DNA of 64,000 bases. Origin: Aselliscus stoliczkanus. Taxonomy: Eukaryota > Chordata > Mammalia > Chiroptera > Hipposideridae. Position numbers and translations under genes: made by a program. Location of the stretch: contig CM066736.1 in NCBI GenBank assembly GCA_033961575.1, positions 91,706,852-91,770,851 of the forward strand. Reading direction: 5' to 3'. Every line of letters starts with the position of its first letter. Within the stretch, counting starts at the first letter, position 1. Shown one piece after another: positions 35,067 through 48,106 of this stretch. The notes below the pieces were generated by a model, which worked only from the letters and a program-made list of their open reading frames with translations, had not been told where the DNA came from and ran no database searches.

Positions 35067-35909
35067 TCAGGTGTTCCTGAAACTGAAAATAAAGTTCTCA
35101 TTCAGCAGGGCTCTCCATAAATCTTGAACTTGGAATTTTACATCTGATATCTTCATGATGCTCCCCCTGGAACCCTGTTTGGCAGTCATAAGAATTATAG
35201 ATTTCAGTTCCTGGATGTAGTGGCTGTAGCAAGTATTGGGAGGGGCCATTGGTGGATTGCCATCCCAGAGGTGAGCGAAGTAGTGGACATGAGTATTGAC
35301 ATCAAACTTAATGACATCACTAAAGTGTGTTACATCTGAGCACTGTTCTTGCTCAGCTGCTGTTGCTGCCATTTCATCTAGTCTCTTCTCTAAGCGCCTT
35401 TGTCCTTCCATAGTTTGGTCTTTAGCTGTAACTTCCCCCACATTCTGATGGACAAAGAGGCAACTTGGGGAGATTTTTACTTGTTTCATCCTCAAAAAGG
35501 CATGGACAACGATTTGTAGAATATCTTGCATTTCTGATGGATTTTCCCCAAAAATGTTCATCAGAGTCAAGTTTCCAAGTCCAAAGACAAAGGTTGTCAA
35601 CTCATTGTCATGATTGTTGGATTTGTTGCTCTGTTCTGGGGCCCGAAGTCCTTCCGTGTCCACAACAAGCACAAAGTCAAAGCCAAGTTCCTCTGAGAAT
35701 GTCTCCTCCACCTTTAGGAGCTGCATGTAGGCCCCCCGGGTACACCTCCCAGCACTGACAGTGAACTGCAGAGCAAAAAGTGCATTCTGCAGGGTGGACT
35801 TCCCTGAGCTCTGCAGGCCAAGGATAGAGAGGACAAATAGCCGTTTGTTTCCAAGTTTCTCAGAGAGCTTGTCAAAAAGAGCTGTCACCCACATATGAAG
35901 CATCCCCAT
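35067..35909 (-). pseudogene. G-domain exon segment of the GVIN-like copy, open for 280 codons
   Basis: This is the longest open piece of the copy. It retains the P-loop GLQSSGKST (near residues 31-39), the following ALQFTVSAGRCTRGA block that is diagnostic for very large GTPases, and the G3 element VVDTEGLRAPE (about residues 83-93). Two changes occur right after the P-loop: Q where the family usually has L, and A for G in the 'NALFGLQF' segment. The segment joins the next frame (34728-35060) after a break at about 35060-35070. The upstream sequence 35910-36400 also matches the family but is interrupted. Confidence 0.85.
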
Positions 35910-38900
35910 CCATCAACTCAGTGGGCACACCAGATATATTAGGTCTGCAGCAATCTGGGGAAGGCAGAGAAAAAGCATATCTTTTCTGGATGAAGCTTCT
36001 TCCAGAGCTTCATAGATCTGGCCAACTTCTCTGAGAAGTTGCTCAATTCCCAAGATACAGTCACTAATCTCTATGGAGATAGTTTCTACCTTATTTTGCG
36101 AAACTTGCTATTTGGTGCCTTTTGCTTTTCTGTTTGTATCAGTGTCCATACAGACTTTTTCTTTTCATTTAGTTTTTCCAAGTGTCCTGCAGTCAGGTTG
36201 TTCAAAACATAAGAATCCATTGGAAAAAGTAGAGTGTGGTATGAGTTTCTGAATGTGTTTGAAGAATTTCAAGGACAGAATGCATTAAATCATTGAGAGG
36301 AAAGGCTCTGGTCAACTGCTGGCGAGGTATTCTATGTTTTTCTGTCTCAATCTCACATTTGTGTTGTTCAATGCTCCGATTTCCCTTTTCTCTCAGGTGA
36401 TAGAGTTCTTAGTGCTTTTTGCACCAAAGGTGCCACAGTTCTCCTTGAAGGGGTAGTAAGTTTTCCTTCACCTGAGATATCTTCATTTCTCTCAGTAGGG
36501 CCATTAGGATCTCTGCCTTTTCTTTGGCTTCCTTGCAATCTCTCTGGTCTTCATCAAAAAGAATCCTTGCTTGTGAGCAATTTGGGAACAGTCCTCTATG
36601 CTCAGGGCAGTGTCTGTGAGCTTTAGCAAACATCTGATTGTAGTAACGAGCTCCTCTGTTTATTCTGCCTCATTTCTGTTCCTGATCCCAATGATCAGTT
36701 TTCAGTTAGAGTTATTGGCCTCGGTTTTTTCTTTGTTATCAAGCAAGTAGATCAAAGGTCTTGGTGACTGACTGAGATCACGGACAATTTTTCGGTTTTC
36801 TTTATTGTCATCTGAAGTTGACATGAGGACAACAATGAGAGAAGAGACCTGCAGAAGGTGAGTTGCTTTTCATGTTCCTTTGCATCTCCATGAAGATTGG
36901 TGAAGGTCAAGCAGTTGTCAAATCCTTCCTCATTCCCCGCCCCCGCCCCCCAGGACAGAACCAGCAGACTTCCACCACACCCCCCATCAAGAGACAGTCT
37001 TTGCTGCTCCCTCTACAATGATGGTGAAAAAAGATATCAGGTTTACGTTTACTGAGGAGACAGTTCTTGATCTGAGATTTGGAAGCAGAGAAGCCATTTC
37101 CAACTCTAATAAAGGAGGCAGTGGGGGTAGAGACAGAACATATCTGCTTATTCTTGTAATTGTTCTTCTCTTTTGGTGATTTCCTGGCTTCCTGCCAGCT
37201 TCTTCTAATTTGACGGACAGACCAGAGAGAGAATTCAATTTCAGAACTACAGGGGTTAGCTATGAGCAAGGGGAGGGCAAACTGACAAATGGCAAGTTTG
37301 TCCACAATATATTGTCTGCAAAATTGTCTGCACAGTGAAGAATTGCCATCTGAATATCCATTGGATGAATATGGGGCCTAGGATTAGTGGCTGAAGGATT
37401 AGTGGGAGCATCAGGGTCATCAAACAAGTCTTCATATGGATCAAAAGCCTCATTTTCCTGATTCAAGGCACTTGGACAGACTTGATTTTGTGTGTTTCCG
37501 TTGTCTCTGAAGACCAGGTATCTCAGCCCATAATCCAGCATTAGTAGCTTCTGTAGGAAATAGAAGGGAAGCTCCCTTTCAGAGCTGGGCTGGCTGTTGT
37601 ACACAGAAGCTTTGTAGATCAGATGGAAGCTAGCTGTGCTCATCCATTTTGGGTAGTAATATTCTAGGCCTAAACGCTGGAGTCGTTCTTGGAAGCCTGC
37701 ATCTTCTATGACTTCTCATTTTCTATTTTCATTATCATGTGGTTCATGAGGCTGTTCCTTTTCAGGAAGATGCTTTGCAAAATTTTTTTCTTCTCCTCAA
37801 TTTTCAGTGTACTGATGGTGGCTTCAAAACTACCATCAATGAGCAATCTCAACTCTTTCTCTAGGTTTTCCCAATCATGATCTGCTCCAAGTTTGGTGAA
37901 GACATGTAAAACTTCTTTAGACAAAGATTGGCCCATGTGGTGTCTTATTAATGCCAAGTGCTGTGTTTTCTCCTCTGGAGTCACAGCTGTGATGCCAGCA
38001 GTAGCTGTAAGACTTATGAGTACCAGGAATGCCTGAGCCCTGTAGGTGCAAATAGTTTTGAGATCCTGGTATTTATCTAGAGCAGTTTGCATTTCAATCA
38101 GTAAGAAGTCTAACTCATCACAGCCCAGCAGAAACTGAAAAATATTGTTTCCCACATGATATCCTGCACCAGCTGCAATGTTAATAACCAAGAGCTGTGT
38201 GTCTGGCTGCTCCTTTTCTTGAAGGTAATTCAAGAAGCAGCCAAGAGACTAGCTTAGCTTACAAGTAACTTTTCTTAGAGCTTCCTCCATTGTTTCTGCA
38301 GAATCAGATTTGGCCTTCATTTCCCTGAGGTCATTCTGGGTTTTCTGTAAGATTTTAATTAACTCAGAAATGTTGCTGTGCTCTCGCTCTGACTCTGACT
38401 GGAAGATCCACTGCATGATGGAATGAGCCTGAGGAAAGTTTTTCACTCTGTAGATGTGAGGATCCAAAAGGCTGCGCAACTGAGATTTTATAAATTTTGT
38501 TTCGTAAGTGGAAGACTTTTTGCAGAAGTTAACAGTGTTTAACAAAATTCTGCAGATCCAAATCTGTGAGGCATATGTTAACCCAAGTATCATAACCTTT
38601 AAATTTTTGACTCAACATTGGCATGAAATTTATCAGCCTTTTAAGCTGCACTTCTGGATCATGTACCTCCCAGGATTTCACATCATCTAGGAAAACCCTA
38701 GCCTCCTCCCAACACTCAATAATGCTTCTCCATCTTGGATCTGGTCAGTGAGACTAGTCATAGCAGTGTAGCTGTCTTTCAGCAAATTAGCTACCTGAAG
38801 AGGATCCTTAAAATCACTCTGTGACTGCAGAGGATGATGTCCCAAATGGGCAACAGCTGAAGTCCCCGGTCAATGACACACCAGGTTTGATTACTGGCAA

Positions 38901-40199
38901 CTAGGCCAGCTTTCCACTGGTAAAAGCTACTTGCTTTTGGTGGACCACCTGTGTGGGCCACAGATAGTTGGACTTTGGTTTGGAGATTTTGGTGTGTTGT
39001 GCTTTTGGAGAACGCATTTGAATAAGAGCCTGACACATCCATACCTGCAGTAACTTTCACTCCAAAGCCAGTTTAGCTGCCGCTTATGTAACTATTCAGG
39101 GACTCTGTTGACTGCTGTTTTACTTTTGCCAGCTGCTCACTTCAGAAACCCTCTGCAATGGCTTCCCACCAGTAGATTCCTCCCAGGTGCAAAGGGCCTT
39201 GGTTGGCATGAGAGCCAAACCTGTGGAAGAAAGCTTCAGTCCTGTGTGTTAGCGAGGAAAGTCTGTTTGGGCCTGCAGGCTGAGCCAGGAGGTCTTCAAT
39301 GCATTTCAATTCCTGGAGAGCAGCCTTGGAGAGCTGGAGCTGGTCAATGGGAAAGTGGAAGGAGGCTAGTGGGACATAGCTGAACTTGGTAGAGCAGAAA
39401 TAAGAGTGCTCAGAATGTGATTGATGGGTTTCCTTGGATTCTGAATGTTTGCTGTCATCCATACCAGTTTCCAAGGTAAATCCCCAACCTCCACCCTTGG
39501 CTGAAGCAGCTACACTGAAGACCAGCTTCTGTATTGTCTGGGTAAACATAGATTCTGCTTGAGAAGATGTAAATTCCTTTGTTTCCTTTTGTGTGCCCTG
39601 CTCAGGGCCAAAGAGTAAGAACTCCTTGGGGACACTGAGTAGTTTCTGTCTCTTCTCTATAAGGTCCCTTTGAGACAGTGTCCCGTCCATGAGGTTGAGT
39701 TGTCTCTGTATGTTTTCCATGACTTCTCTTAGGGAGTTTTCAGGGTGTGGCCAGTACTCTTTAGGGATCTCCATCACCTGCCTTAGCTCTGCCTCTTTTT
39801 TCCTCACTGCCTCTTCTTCTTGTTGTCTGCCTTCTGACAGCAAATCTGTTAGCACCTGCAGCACCTGCTCTGCCTTTCACTTTTTCTTTATCATTTCCAC
39901 CTGAGACTCCTGTAGCTCTGAAAGACTATCTGAGTGTGACAGGTGAAGCAGCTTCCCCAGGGCCCTTTCCTCCCAGGGATATCGTGCCTGGGATTTCAGC
40001 CGCTGGAGGTCATTGTCTTCTAGGTGTTGTAAGGCCTGGGCACAGGTCACACCCAGGTGTTCCTGCAGCATGGGCACCCAGTACTCAACTGCCAGTCCTA
40101 CTTCTCTCAGCATCTCTTGGAGATCTTGCCTTTTTTTTGCCTCTGAGAAGGGACTCATCAGTGGTGGACTTTGCTGTGTCCATGGCTGTGGCATGAAAA

Positions 40200-40367
40200 G
40201 ATGCTCAGTTAGCCTGTGTCATGCCCTAAAGAAGTGTCAGCCACATGGCCAACAGGGTGAGTGTACTAAAGACATAAGTCTTTAAGGTTTTAAAATTAAA
40301 GGCTTTCTCATCCCCTCCTTTCATTGTTCCAACAAAAATATTTAGACACTGTTTAAAAAAAAATTGT

Positions 40368-40411
<44 letters not shown>

Positions 40412-41632
40412 GGGACATTTTTGTGGGTGTTCTGAACATGGTTGCCGTTTTAGTTACCAGGGTGAGTTGCAACTTAATAGCCTGGCTTTTGGCACTTCCT
40501 ATTACACAGAATCAATTGTTGGAGCACATTATGGTGAGGATTGCCATTTGAAAATATGCATGAATTTGATAGTTTGATGTTTATTTTAATAACAGAGTGG
40601 TACCACCAATTATCACTCCTCAGTAGGTTTCTGTCAAACCTGTGTTGAATGGTTTTCTTTCTGTTTCTCTGTAACTCCTTCTTAGGCCATCTCATGTTAT
40701 TTATTTACTTTCCTGTCCTTTAAAACGCACTTCTAGATGTCAGCGTCGTGGTTACAGATCTTCCTCCTTTTTGTCCCCCTTTAAAACAACTAATTAGACA
40801 CACATCCACAAACAAATGTGCATCTGTGGGAACTGTAGGATGTAGCAACTTATGCCAAGGGATGTGAAAGGAGTCTCACCCACCTGTGAATCTGGTAATA
40901 GGCAGAAGAGCTCAGTGTAGGCTGTGGAAGCAGCAGAGTCAGCAAACCACCCATCTTGCAGTAGTTGGAACAAAAATCTTAAGAATGCTGACCTGGGCAG
41001 ATCCCACAGATGAGAGAAAATTTGCAGAAGTCCAGTCTTTCCAAGGGGAGATTCAACCATGAGTTTGGTAAAATTACATCGGCTAAACTATCTGGTAGTG
41101 GTGACCTTTTCAGTGGGAAAAAAGGAGAGTGGTGAGTGAGTGCCTGGCTACCCCTTGTGTGGGACATGGGTAGATTGCTTTCTAGCAGCACCCAGAGTAT
41201 TGTGTCTGGTCCTCCGTGACTGAGGGGAGGGGAGAGATGTGAAACAGGTGATAAGAATATCAAACGGCATTAAAAGAACAAGGTTCCTCACGACCCTGTT
41301 CAAGACATTAACAGGAAGACCTCCCATGTCCTCTGAGAGAATCTAGCCTGAGAACCTCCCCACTGGGTCAGCAGACACCCCTAATACCCCAAGTGCTAAA
41401 CCCATAGTTCCACTCACCCTGTGGCTGGCTCTTTGTTTATGCTTCTGAGTCAGCAATGAGAGCTAGTATGGTAAATGTCATGATACCAGAAAAACACACT
41501 AGGATCTGTGTGCAGCAGACAAACCACATACTTGAGCTAGAGCGCCACCTTCTGGAAAACAAAAGAGAAGTTTCCAGTAGCCAGACTGGTGAATTGTAAG
41601 ATAAGACGTAAAAGTTTAAGATCTCTGCCACT
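40200..41632. other. No gene seen upstream of the GVIN-like copy
   Basis: I see no second exon or promoter that I can support. The sequence holds a long GT run and unassigned text. GVIN genes normally have small noncoding 5' exons, which cannot be recognised by eye. Confidence 0.4.
40365..40407. repeat. (GT)n microsatellite
   Basis: About 20 GT units with one TATG interruption lie 170 bp upstream of the GVIN-like start codon. Confidence 0.95.
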
Positions 41633-41738
41633 GGGCTGGCTGAGTGGCATGGTGGTTAAGCGCTGGCTTGAGAAGCCAGCGGCCCCGGTTCGGTCCCACA
41701 TGAAGGCCAGTGACACTGCCCTAAAAACAAAACAAAAC
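41633..41738 (+). mobile_element. Short tRNA-derived SINE
   Basis: Head GGGCTGGCTGAGTGGCATGG, then GGTTAAGCGCTGGCTTGAGA, GGTTCGGTCCCACAT and CAGTGACACTGCCCT, with an A-rich tail. ATCTCTGCCACT flanks it at 41621-41632 and 41739-41750. It has the same head as the long SINEs but lacks their 350-bp body. Confidence 0.9.
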
Positions 41739-41949
41739 ATCTCTGCCACTAAAGAGAGCAAGAAGAGTGGAGCAGGTGCACCCATACAAAGGCAGAGAAA
41801 ACCCAGATATAATAACACCAATAAACAGAGTAGCCTATCTGAAGGCAACTTGTAAAGATTTAAGGAGGTGTCTCCTACTTCAAATGCAAAGGCAACAAAG
41901 CAATACTAAAGGTCAAGAAAAATCAAGGAAGCATGTCATCACCAAAAGA

Positions 41950-43270
41950 TAATAATTATTATCCAATAACCCAGCTTAAAGGCATGGAATTTTGAGACCT
42001 GACTGACAACGAATTCAAAATAGCTATTTTGAAGAAACTCAACAAATAACAGGGAAACTCTGAAAGACAATTTAACAAAACCAGGGAAAAATAGATGAAC
42101 AAAATGAGATATTTACTAAAGAAATAGGTTTCATTCTGTCACTGAAATTTTTTTTTTTTTTGAGGGCAGTGTCACTGGCCCTCACATGTGGGACCCAAAC
42201 CAGGGCCGCTGGTGTCCCAAGCCAGCGCTTAACCAATGTGCCACTCAGCTGGCCCATGTCACTGAAAATTTTAATGAATGAAATGGAAAATGGAGTAGAG
42301 AGCATCTATATTAGTGAGAGCAAATGGAAGGTAAGGTAAGTGACTTAGAGGGCAGGGAGTTTGAAATAACCCAATTAGAGAAGCATAACAAAAAAAGAAT
42401 GAAAAGGAGTAAAGAAAGCCTCCACAATCTATGGGATTCCATAAAAATAACAAAAATTATAATAATCAGTATTCCACATGGAGAAGAGGGTGAGGAGGGT
42501 GCAGAACATTCTTTAAAAGAGATAATAGTGAAAGATTTCCCAAAGCCGGGGAGAGAATTAGACATCCATTTCACAAAAGCTGATAGATCACCTTATTATA
42601 TCAATGGATAAAGACCTTCTCCAAGACACCTGATAATGAAATAGTGAAAAAATCAAAGACAAAGAGAATCCTAAAAGCAGACAGGGGAAAAAAGATTGTA
42701 ACCCATAAAGGAACCCCCTTGAGGCTATCAGTGGATTTCTCAACAGAAACCCTGCAGCCCTGGAGGGAGTGGGATGACATATTTAAAATTGTAGCCAAGA
42801 ATACTCTAGCTGTTATCCTTCACATATGAAGGAGAAATAGACCTGCCCAGACAAACAAAAGCTGAGGGAGTTCATCACCACTAGACATGCCTTGCAAGAA
42901 ATGCTGAAAGGACTTCTTTAAGCTGATATGAAAAGATGTTAATCTGCAACATGAAAAAGTATGAAATTGTACAACATACTGGCAAAGGTAAATATTAGAA
43001 AGCTAATTCTGTGATAGGATGGTATGTTAACCAATTAACTATAGTAGAAAGAAAGGTTAAAGGAAAAGCATATGAAAAATAACTATAGCTACTACAATAG
43101 TTAATAAATACACAGTATATAAAGTGTTATATTATGGCAATAATATAAAGGGTGGGGAATAAAAGCTTTTGTAGATGATCAAAGTTAAGTTGCTATTAGC
43201 CTAAAATGAACTGGTGTTTTATGTTAGCTTGTGATAACCACAAACCAAAGTACTGTGAACAATTATATGT
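41950..43270 (+). mobile_element. LINE-1 ORF1 region, decayed
   Basis: The order follows an ancient L1 5' half: ACGAATTCAAAATAGCTAT, then a 95-codon open stretch at 42324-42611 with SKESLHNLWDSIK, the start of the ORF1p core. It continues to CAGTGGATTTCTCAACAGAAAC, GGGAGTGGGATGACATATTT and AAACAAAAGCTGAGGGAGTTC. A short SINE at 42148 interrupts it. No complete ORF1p remains. Confidence 0.75.
42148..42256 (-). mobile_element. Short tRNA-derived SINE in L1
   Basis: A T-run, then TGAGGGCAGTGTCACTGGCC, GCGCTTAACCAATGTGCCACT and CAGCTGGCCC. The duplication TGTCACTGAAA lies at 42137-42147 and 42257-42267. Antisense to the L1. Confidence 0.9.
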
Positions 43271-44560
43271 TAACAAATGGGACAACCTGGAAGAAATTGA
43301 TAAATTCTTTGAAACATGTACTCTTCCAATACCGAATCAGGAAGAAACAGAAAAATGTGAACAAACTGATCACTACTAAGGAATTTAATCATGAATCAAA
43401 AAATTCCTAACAAAGAAAAGTCCTGGACTGGGTGGCTTCATAGGTGAATTTTACCAAACATTCACAAAGAATTAATATCTATTCTTCACAAACTTTTCCA
43501 GAAAATTGAGGAGTGAAGGCCTCCAAACTCATTTTACAAGGCCTGTATTACCTGTGTATGAAAAACACTACAAAAATAATTATAGACCCACATCCCTGAT
43601 GATCCTTAACAGAATATTAGGAAACTGATTTCAACAATATATTGAAAGGATCATACACATGGTCAAATAGGATTTATTCTTGGGATGCAACGTTGGTTCA
43701 AAATCTGCAAATCAGGCTGGAGGAGTGGCGCATTGGTTTAGAGCTGGCTTGAGACCCTGGCTCTGAGCAGGAGGGCACCAATTCAGATCCCACATATGAG
43801 GGCCAGTAACACTGCCCTGTACAGCTAAGATGGTGAACAACAGCTCCACGTGGAGCTGTGCTGCTGTGAGTCTCCGAAGGTGTAGCTGCAGCCCCTGCTG
43901 CAGTGGGCTGCCATAGGCTACAGTGAGTGGCTGGCAGTCAGCGTGAGCAGCCGGCAGCTGGTGTGAGCTGCCAAGAACCACTGTGAGTGGTTTGCCAGAG
44001 GCCGGCGACCGATCTGCCTCATCCGAGAAGAGCTCAATGATGATACCAACATGGGCCAGTGAAGCCATGTCCTCCACAACTAGACTGAAGAACAAAGGGA
44101 CAGTAACCTGTCTGTCCCCTTCCCCAGTTCCCCGGCACTGTTCCCTTCCCCCAATTCCCCAATAAAATCTTTAAAAAAATTTTTTTAAACCGCAAATCAA
44201 TTAACATGCTACAGCACATAAATAAAATAAATAAAATGAAGGATAAAAATTATATGATCCTGTCAATAGATGCAGAAAAATCATTTGACAAAATCCAATA
44301 TTCATTCATGATAAAAAATGCTGAGCGAAGTCCCCACATACCTCAACGTAATTAAGGTCATATAAAACAAAGTATAGCTAACATTATACTTAACAGGGAA
44401 AAGATAAAAGTGTTCTTAAGATCGGGAACAAGACAAAGATGTCTGCTTTCCTCACTTTTATTCAACATAGTATTGGAAGTCCTAGTCACAGAAATCAGTC
44501 AAGAAAAAAAGTGCATCTGAATTAGAAAGGAGAGGTAAAACTGTCATTATTTATGTTTTA
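43271..44560 (+). mobile_element. LINE-1 ORF2 fragment (endonuclease end to reverse transcriptase)
   Basis: ACTGGGTGGCTTCATAGGTGAATTTTACCA, GACCCACATCCCTGATGA and, after the SINE at 43715-44189, GTCAATAGATGCAGAAAAATC and GTCTGCTTTCCTCACTTTTATTCAAC are L1 ORF2 reverse-transcriptase landmarks. They are broken by stops. Confidence 0.75.
43715..44189 (+). mobile_element. Long tRNA-derived SINE in L1
   Basis: The head GGCTGGAGGAGTGGCGCATT is followed by the body and the tail CCCAATAAAATCTTTAAAA. Duplications CTGCAAATCA (43705-43714) and CCGCAAATCA (44190-44199) flank it. This sense copy shows the full 5'-to-3' order of the family. Confidence 0.85.
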
Positions 44561-44698
44561 TGGTCATGAAAGGAAAACTGACACAGGGTGATGAACACAC
44601 AATGTGATATATAGATGATGTATTACAGAATTAATTATACACCTGAAATCTATGTAACGTTACTAACCATTGTCACCCCAATAAACTTTAATTAAAAA
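44561..44698 (+). mobile_element. L1 3' UTR fragment inserted within L1
   Basis: It runs from GGTGATGAACACACAATGTGATATATAG to TGTCACCCCAATAAACTTTAATTAAAA, the 3' terminus of a younger L1 subfamily. On both sides the sequence is internal ORF2, so this is a 5'-truncated insertion. Confidence 0.65.
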
Positions 44699-45800
44699 GA
44701 CAAAGATGATGTGATACTATATATAGAGAACCCTCATGATTCCACAAAAATACTATTAGAACTAATAAATGAATTCAGTAAAGTAGCAAGATAAAAATTA
44801 ATATTCAGAAATCATTTGCATTTTTATAGACTAATAATGAACTATCCATAAGAGAAATTAGAAAAATCCTATGTACAATTGCCTCAAAAAGAAAAAATAG
44901 CAAGGAATAAATTAAACCAAGGAGGTAAAAGAGTTGTATTCAGAAAATTATAGCACATTGAAAAGAAATTAAAGAAGATACAAATAAATAGAAGGCTATA
45001 TACTGTGCTTATGGATAGAAAGAGGCAACATCGTTAAAATATCCATACTACCCTAAGCAACCTACAGATTCATTGCCATTTCAAAATGCCAATAACATTT
45101 TTCACAGAACTAGAACAAATAATCCTAAAATTTATATGGATCCACAAAAGACCCTGAATCGCCAAAGCAATATAGAAAAAGAAGAACAGAGTTGTAGGTA
45201 TCATGCTACCTGATATCAAACTATATTATTAGGCTATACTAAGCAAAACAGCATGTTACTGACAAAAAAACCAAACTCATAGATCAATGGAACAGATAAA
45301 GAGTCCAGAAGTAAACCCATACGTATATGGTCAATTAATCTATTACAAAGTAGGCAAGAATATACAGTGGGGTAAAAACAGTCTCTGCTATAAATGGTTC
45401 TATGAAAATGGACAGAGACATGTAAAAAAGTGAAACTAGACCACTTTATTACATCATGTACAAAAATAAACTCAAAATGTATTAAAGACTGAAATACAAG
45501 ACCTGAAATCATAAACCCCCTGAAAGAAAACATAGTATGCTCTTTGAGCATTTTATAAGGTACATACCTTGGTTTGTGAGCATAATTCATTTCTGAAACA
45601 AACTACTTGTACTGCAAGACATCACTTGTTTGTCAAGTTAAAATGTGTTAGAAATGTTTGCTTGTCTTGTGGAACACTTGCAAGCAAAGTTACTCACAAT
45701 ACAAGGTTTTACTGTATATAAATGTCTAGTCAGTATGTTGTACACCTGAAACTAGTATAATATTGTCTGTCAAGTGGTAATGAAAAATAAATTTAAAAAA
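44699..45800 (+). mobile_element. LINE-1 ORF2 3' part and 3' UTR end
   Basis: It contains CTAAGCAACCTACAGATTCAT, GAACTAGAACAAATAATCC and TTATATGGATCCACAAAAGACC. It ends near 45730-45790 with ATGTTGTACACCTGAAACTAG, the classic L1MA-type 3' end. The text at 45540-45720 is unlike L1 and may be another insertion. Confidence 0.7.
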
Positions 45801-46478
45801 ATTTATAATACATCACCTTAATAGAATGAAAGATAAAAATCACACTATCATCACAATAGAGCCAAAAAAAGCACTTGACAAACTACAGCATTTTTCCATG
45901 ATAAAAACTCTGAACAAATTGTATATAGAAGAAACACACCTCAACATAATGAAGGCCATATATGACAAACTCAGAGTTAATATACTTAATGGTGAAAAAT
46001 TGAAAGCTTTTCCTCTAAGGTCAGAAATAAGACAGTGATGCCTATTCTAACCACTCCTATTGAACACAGTACTGGAAGCGTTAGCTAGAGCCATTAGGCA
46101 AGACACAGAAATAAAAAACATCCAATGGGACAGGAAGAGTAAAGTTATTATTGCAGGCAATATGATTTTACATATTGAAAATCCTAAGGACTAATCAACA
46201 AAACTGTTGGAACCAATCAATAAATTCAGTAAAGTTGCAGGCCATAAAATCAACATAAAGAAATTAGTTGTGTTTTCACACATTAACAATGAAACATCTG
46301 AAAATTGTAAAACTATTCCATTCACAATAGCTTGAAAAACAGTACTTAGGAATAAATTAACCAGGGAAGTGAAAGACCTATACAATTAAAATGATAAAAT
46401 TTTTATTAAAGAAACTGAAGAAGACATAAACAAATGGAAATTCATCCATGTTCATGGATGAGAAGAATTAATATTGTT

Positions 46479-46920
46479 TTTTTTAAAAATTTTTTTTATT
46501 GGGGAATTGGCGGAGGGGAACAGCGTTGGGGAATCGGGGAAGGGGAACAGACAAGTTGCTGTCTTTTTGTTCTTCAGTTTAGTTGCGGAGGATGTTGCTT
46601 CACTGTTGGTATCGTCATTGCGCTCTTCCCGGATGAGGCAGATCGGTCGCTGGCCTCTGGATGTCGCTCACCGCGGCTATTGGCAGCTCACGCTGGCTGC
46701 CAGCCGCTCACGCTGGCTGCGGGCCACTCACTGTAGCCTATGGCAGCCCACTGCAGCAGGGGCTGCAGCCCACACCATCACCGGGGCTCGCACAGCCCAG
46801 CTCCAGGTGGAGCTGTTGTTAGCTGTAGAGGGCAGTGTCACTGGCCCTCATGCGGGATCCGAACCGGGGCCACTGGCATCCCAAAACCAGCGCTTAACCA
46901 ATGCACCACTCGGCCAGCCC
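46479..46920 (-). mobile_element. Long tRNA-derived SINE in L1
   Basis: Reversed tail TTTTTTATTGGGGAATTGGC, head end CACTCGGCCAGCCC. A perfect 15-bp duplication AGAATTAATATTGTT lies at 46464-46478 and 46921-46935. It is nearly identical to the copy at 52328, so both are young. Frames of 100-165 codons inside are not genes. Confidence 0.92.
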
Positions 46921-48105
46921 AGAATTAATATTGTTAAAATATCCATACATACCACCCAAAGCCATCTATAGATTCAACACACTCCTTATCATTTCAATGA
47001 CTTTTTTTTTCCACATTAATAGAAAAAACAATCTTATAATTTGTGTGGAACCATTAAAGACCCCAAATAGCCAAAGCAATCCTGAGAAAGAAGAACAAAG
47101 CTAGAGGAATTTGAAACTCTACTACAAAGCTACAGGAATTAAAACAATATGATGCTGGTATAAAAATAGACACATAGACCAACAAAAGAGAAGAGAGAGC
47201 CAAGAAATAAATTCTGCGTATATGGTCAACTAATGTTTGACATAGGAGTCAAGAACACTCATTGGGGAAAGGATAGTCTCTTCAATAAATGATGTTGGGA
47301 TAACTGGATAACCACATACAGAAAAATGAAATTGTGCCCTTACATTACACTACTCACAAAAATTAAATTGTTGAAAGTCTTAAACATAAGACCTGATACT
47401 GTAAAACTAGAAGTAATCATAAGAAAGAATCTTCTTGACATTGTTAATTACAATGATTTTTTAATATATGATCCAAAACAAAAGTGACAAAAGCAAAAAT
47501 CAATAAGTGAGACTACAGCAAACTAAAAAGCTTCTGCACAGCAAAAGAAGCAATCAGAAAAAGAATGGGTAACCTGCAGAATGGAAAACATATTTGCAAA
47601 CCAAGTATCTGACAAGGAGTTCATATGCAAAATACAAACAAAAACAAAAACAAAAACCTCATACAATGCAATAACGACAAACCCAAACAATCCAATTAAA
47701 AAATGGGCAGTGAAACTAAATAGACGTTTTTCCAAAGAAGGCATTCAAATGGTCAACAGGTACATGAATAGATTCTCAACATCACTAATCATCAGGGGAA
47801 TGCAAATGAAACCATAATGAGATATCACCTCACACCTGTTAGAACGACTATTATCAAGGAGACAAGAGATAACAAGTCCGGACAAAGATGTCAAGAAAGG
47901 GAACCCTTGTGTGTTGGTGGGAATATAAATTGGTTGGGCTGTTATGGAAAAGAGCATGGAGTTTCTTTCAAAAATTAAAAATAGAACTACCATATGATCC
48001 AGCAATTCCACTCCTGGGTTATATATCTAATGGAAGTGAAAACAGGATATTGAAGAGAGGTATGCACTGCTTTGTTTACTGCAGCATTTTTCACAATAGC
48101 CAAGA

Positions 48106-48106
<1 letters not shown>

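Larger units (their letters stand above)
32802..40196 (-). pseudogene. GVIN1: GVIN1-like interferon-induced very large GTPase, degenerate copy
   Basis: Minus-strand fragments in N- to C-terminal order match the very large interferon-inducible GTPase (VLIG/GVIN) family, whose members are about 2,400 residues encoded by one giant exon. The start lies near 40180 (MDTAKSTTDESLL), with a +1 frame change within about 50 nt. Then come the N-terminal region (39877-40140, 39142-39864, 38791-39060, 38249-38593, 37706-38233, 37260-37643, 36907-37250, 36409-36633), the G domain (35067-35909), and the C-terminal half (34728-35060, 34513-34695, 33819-34247, 33303-33671). The Cys-rich C-terminal part (CPFCGAIC near 33390-33415) and the YWKWFVC block near 32960-32990 follow, with an end near 32802. 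At least a dozen frame changes or stops separate the pieces, and a 180-bp insert interrupts it at 33138-33319. No full-length protein is possible. Confidence 0.93.

Noticed and set aside
35465..35758. 97-codon plus-strand frame inside the GVIN-like G domain
   Set aside because: Shadow of the real minus-strand frame; no similarity of its own.
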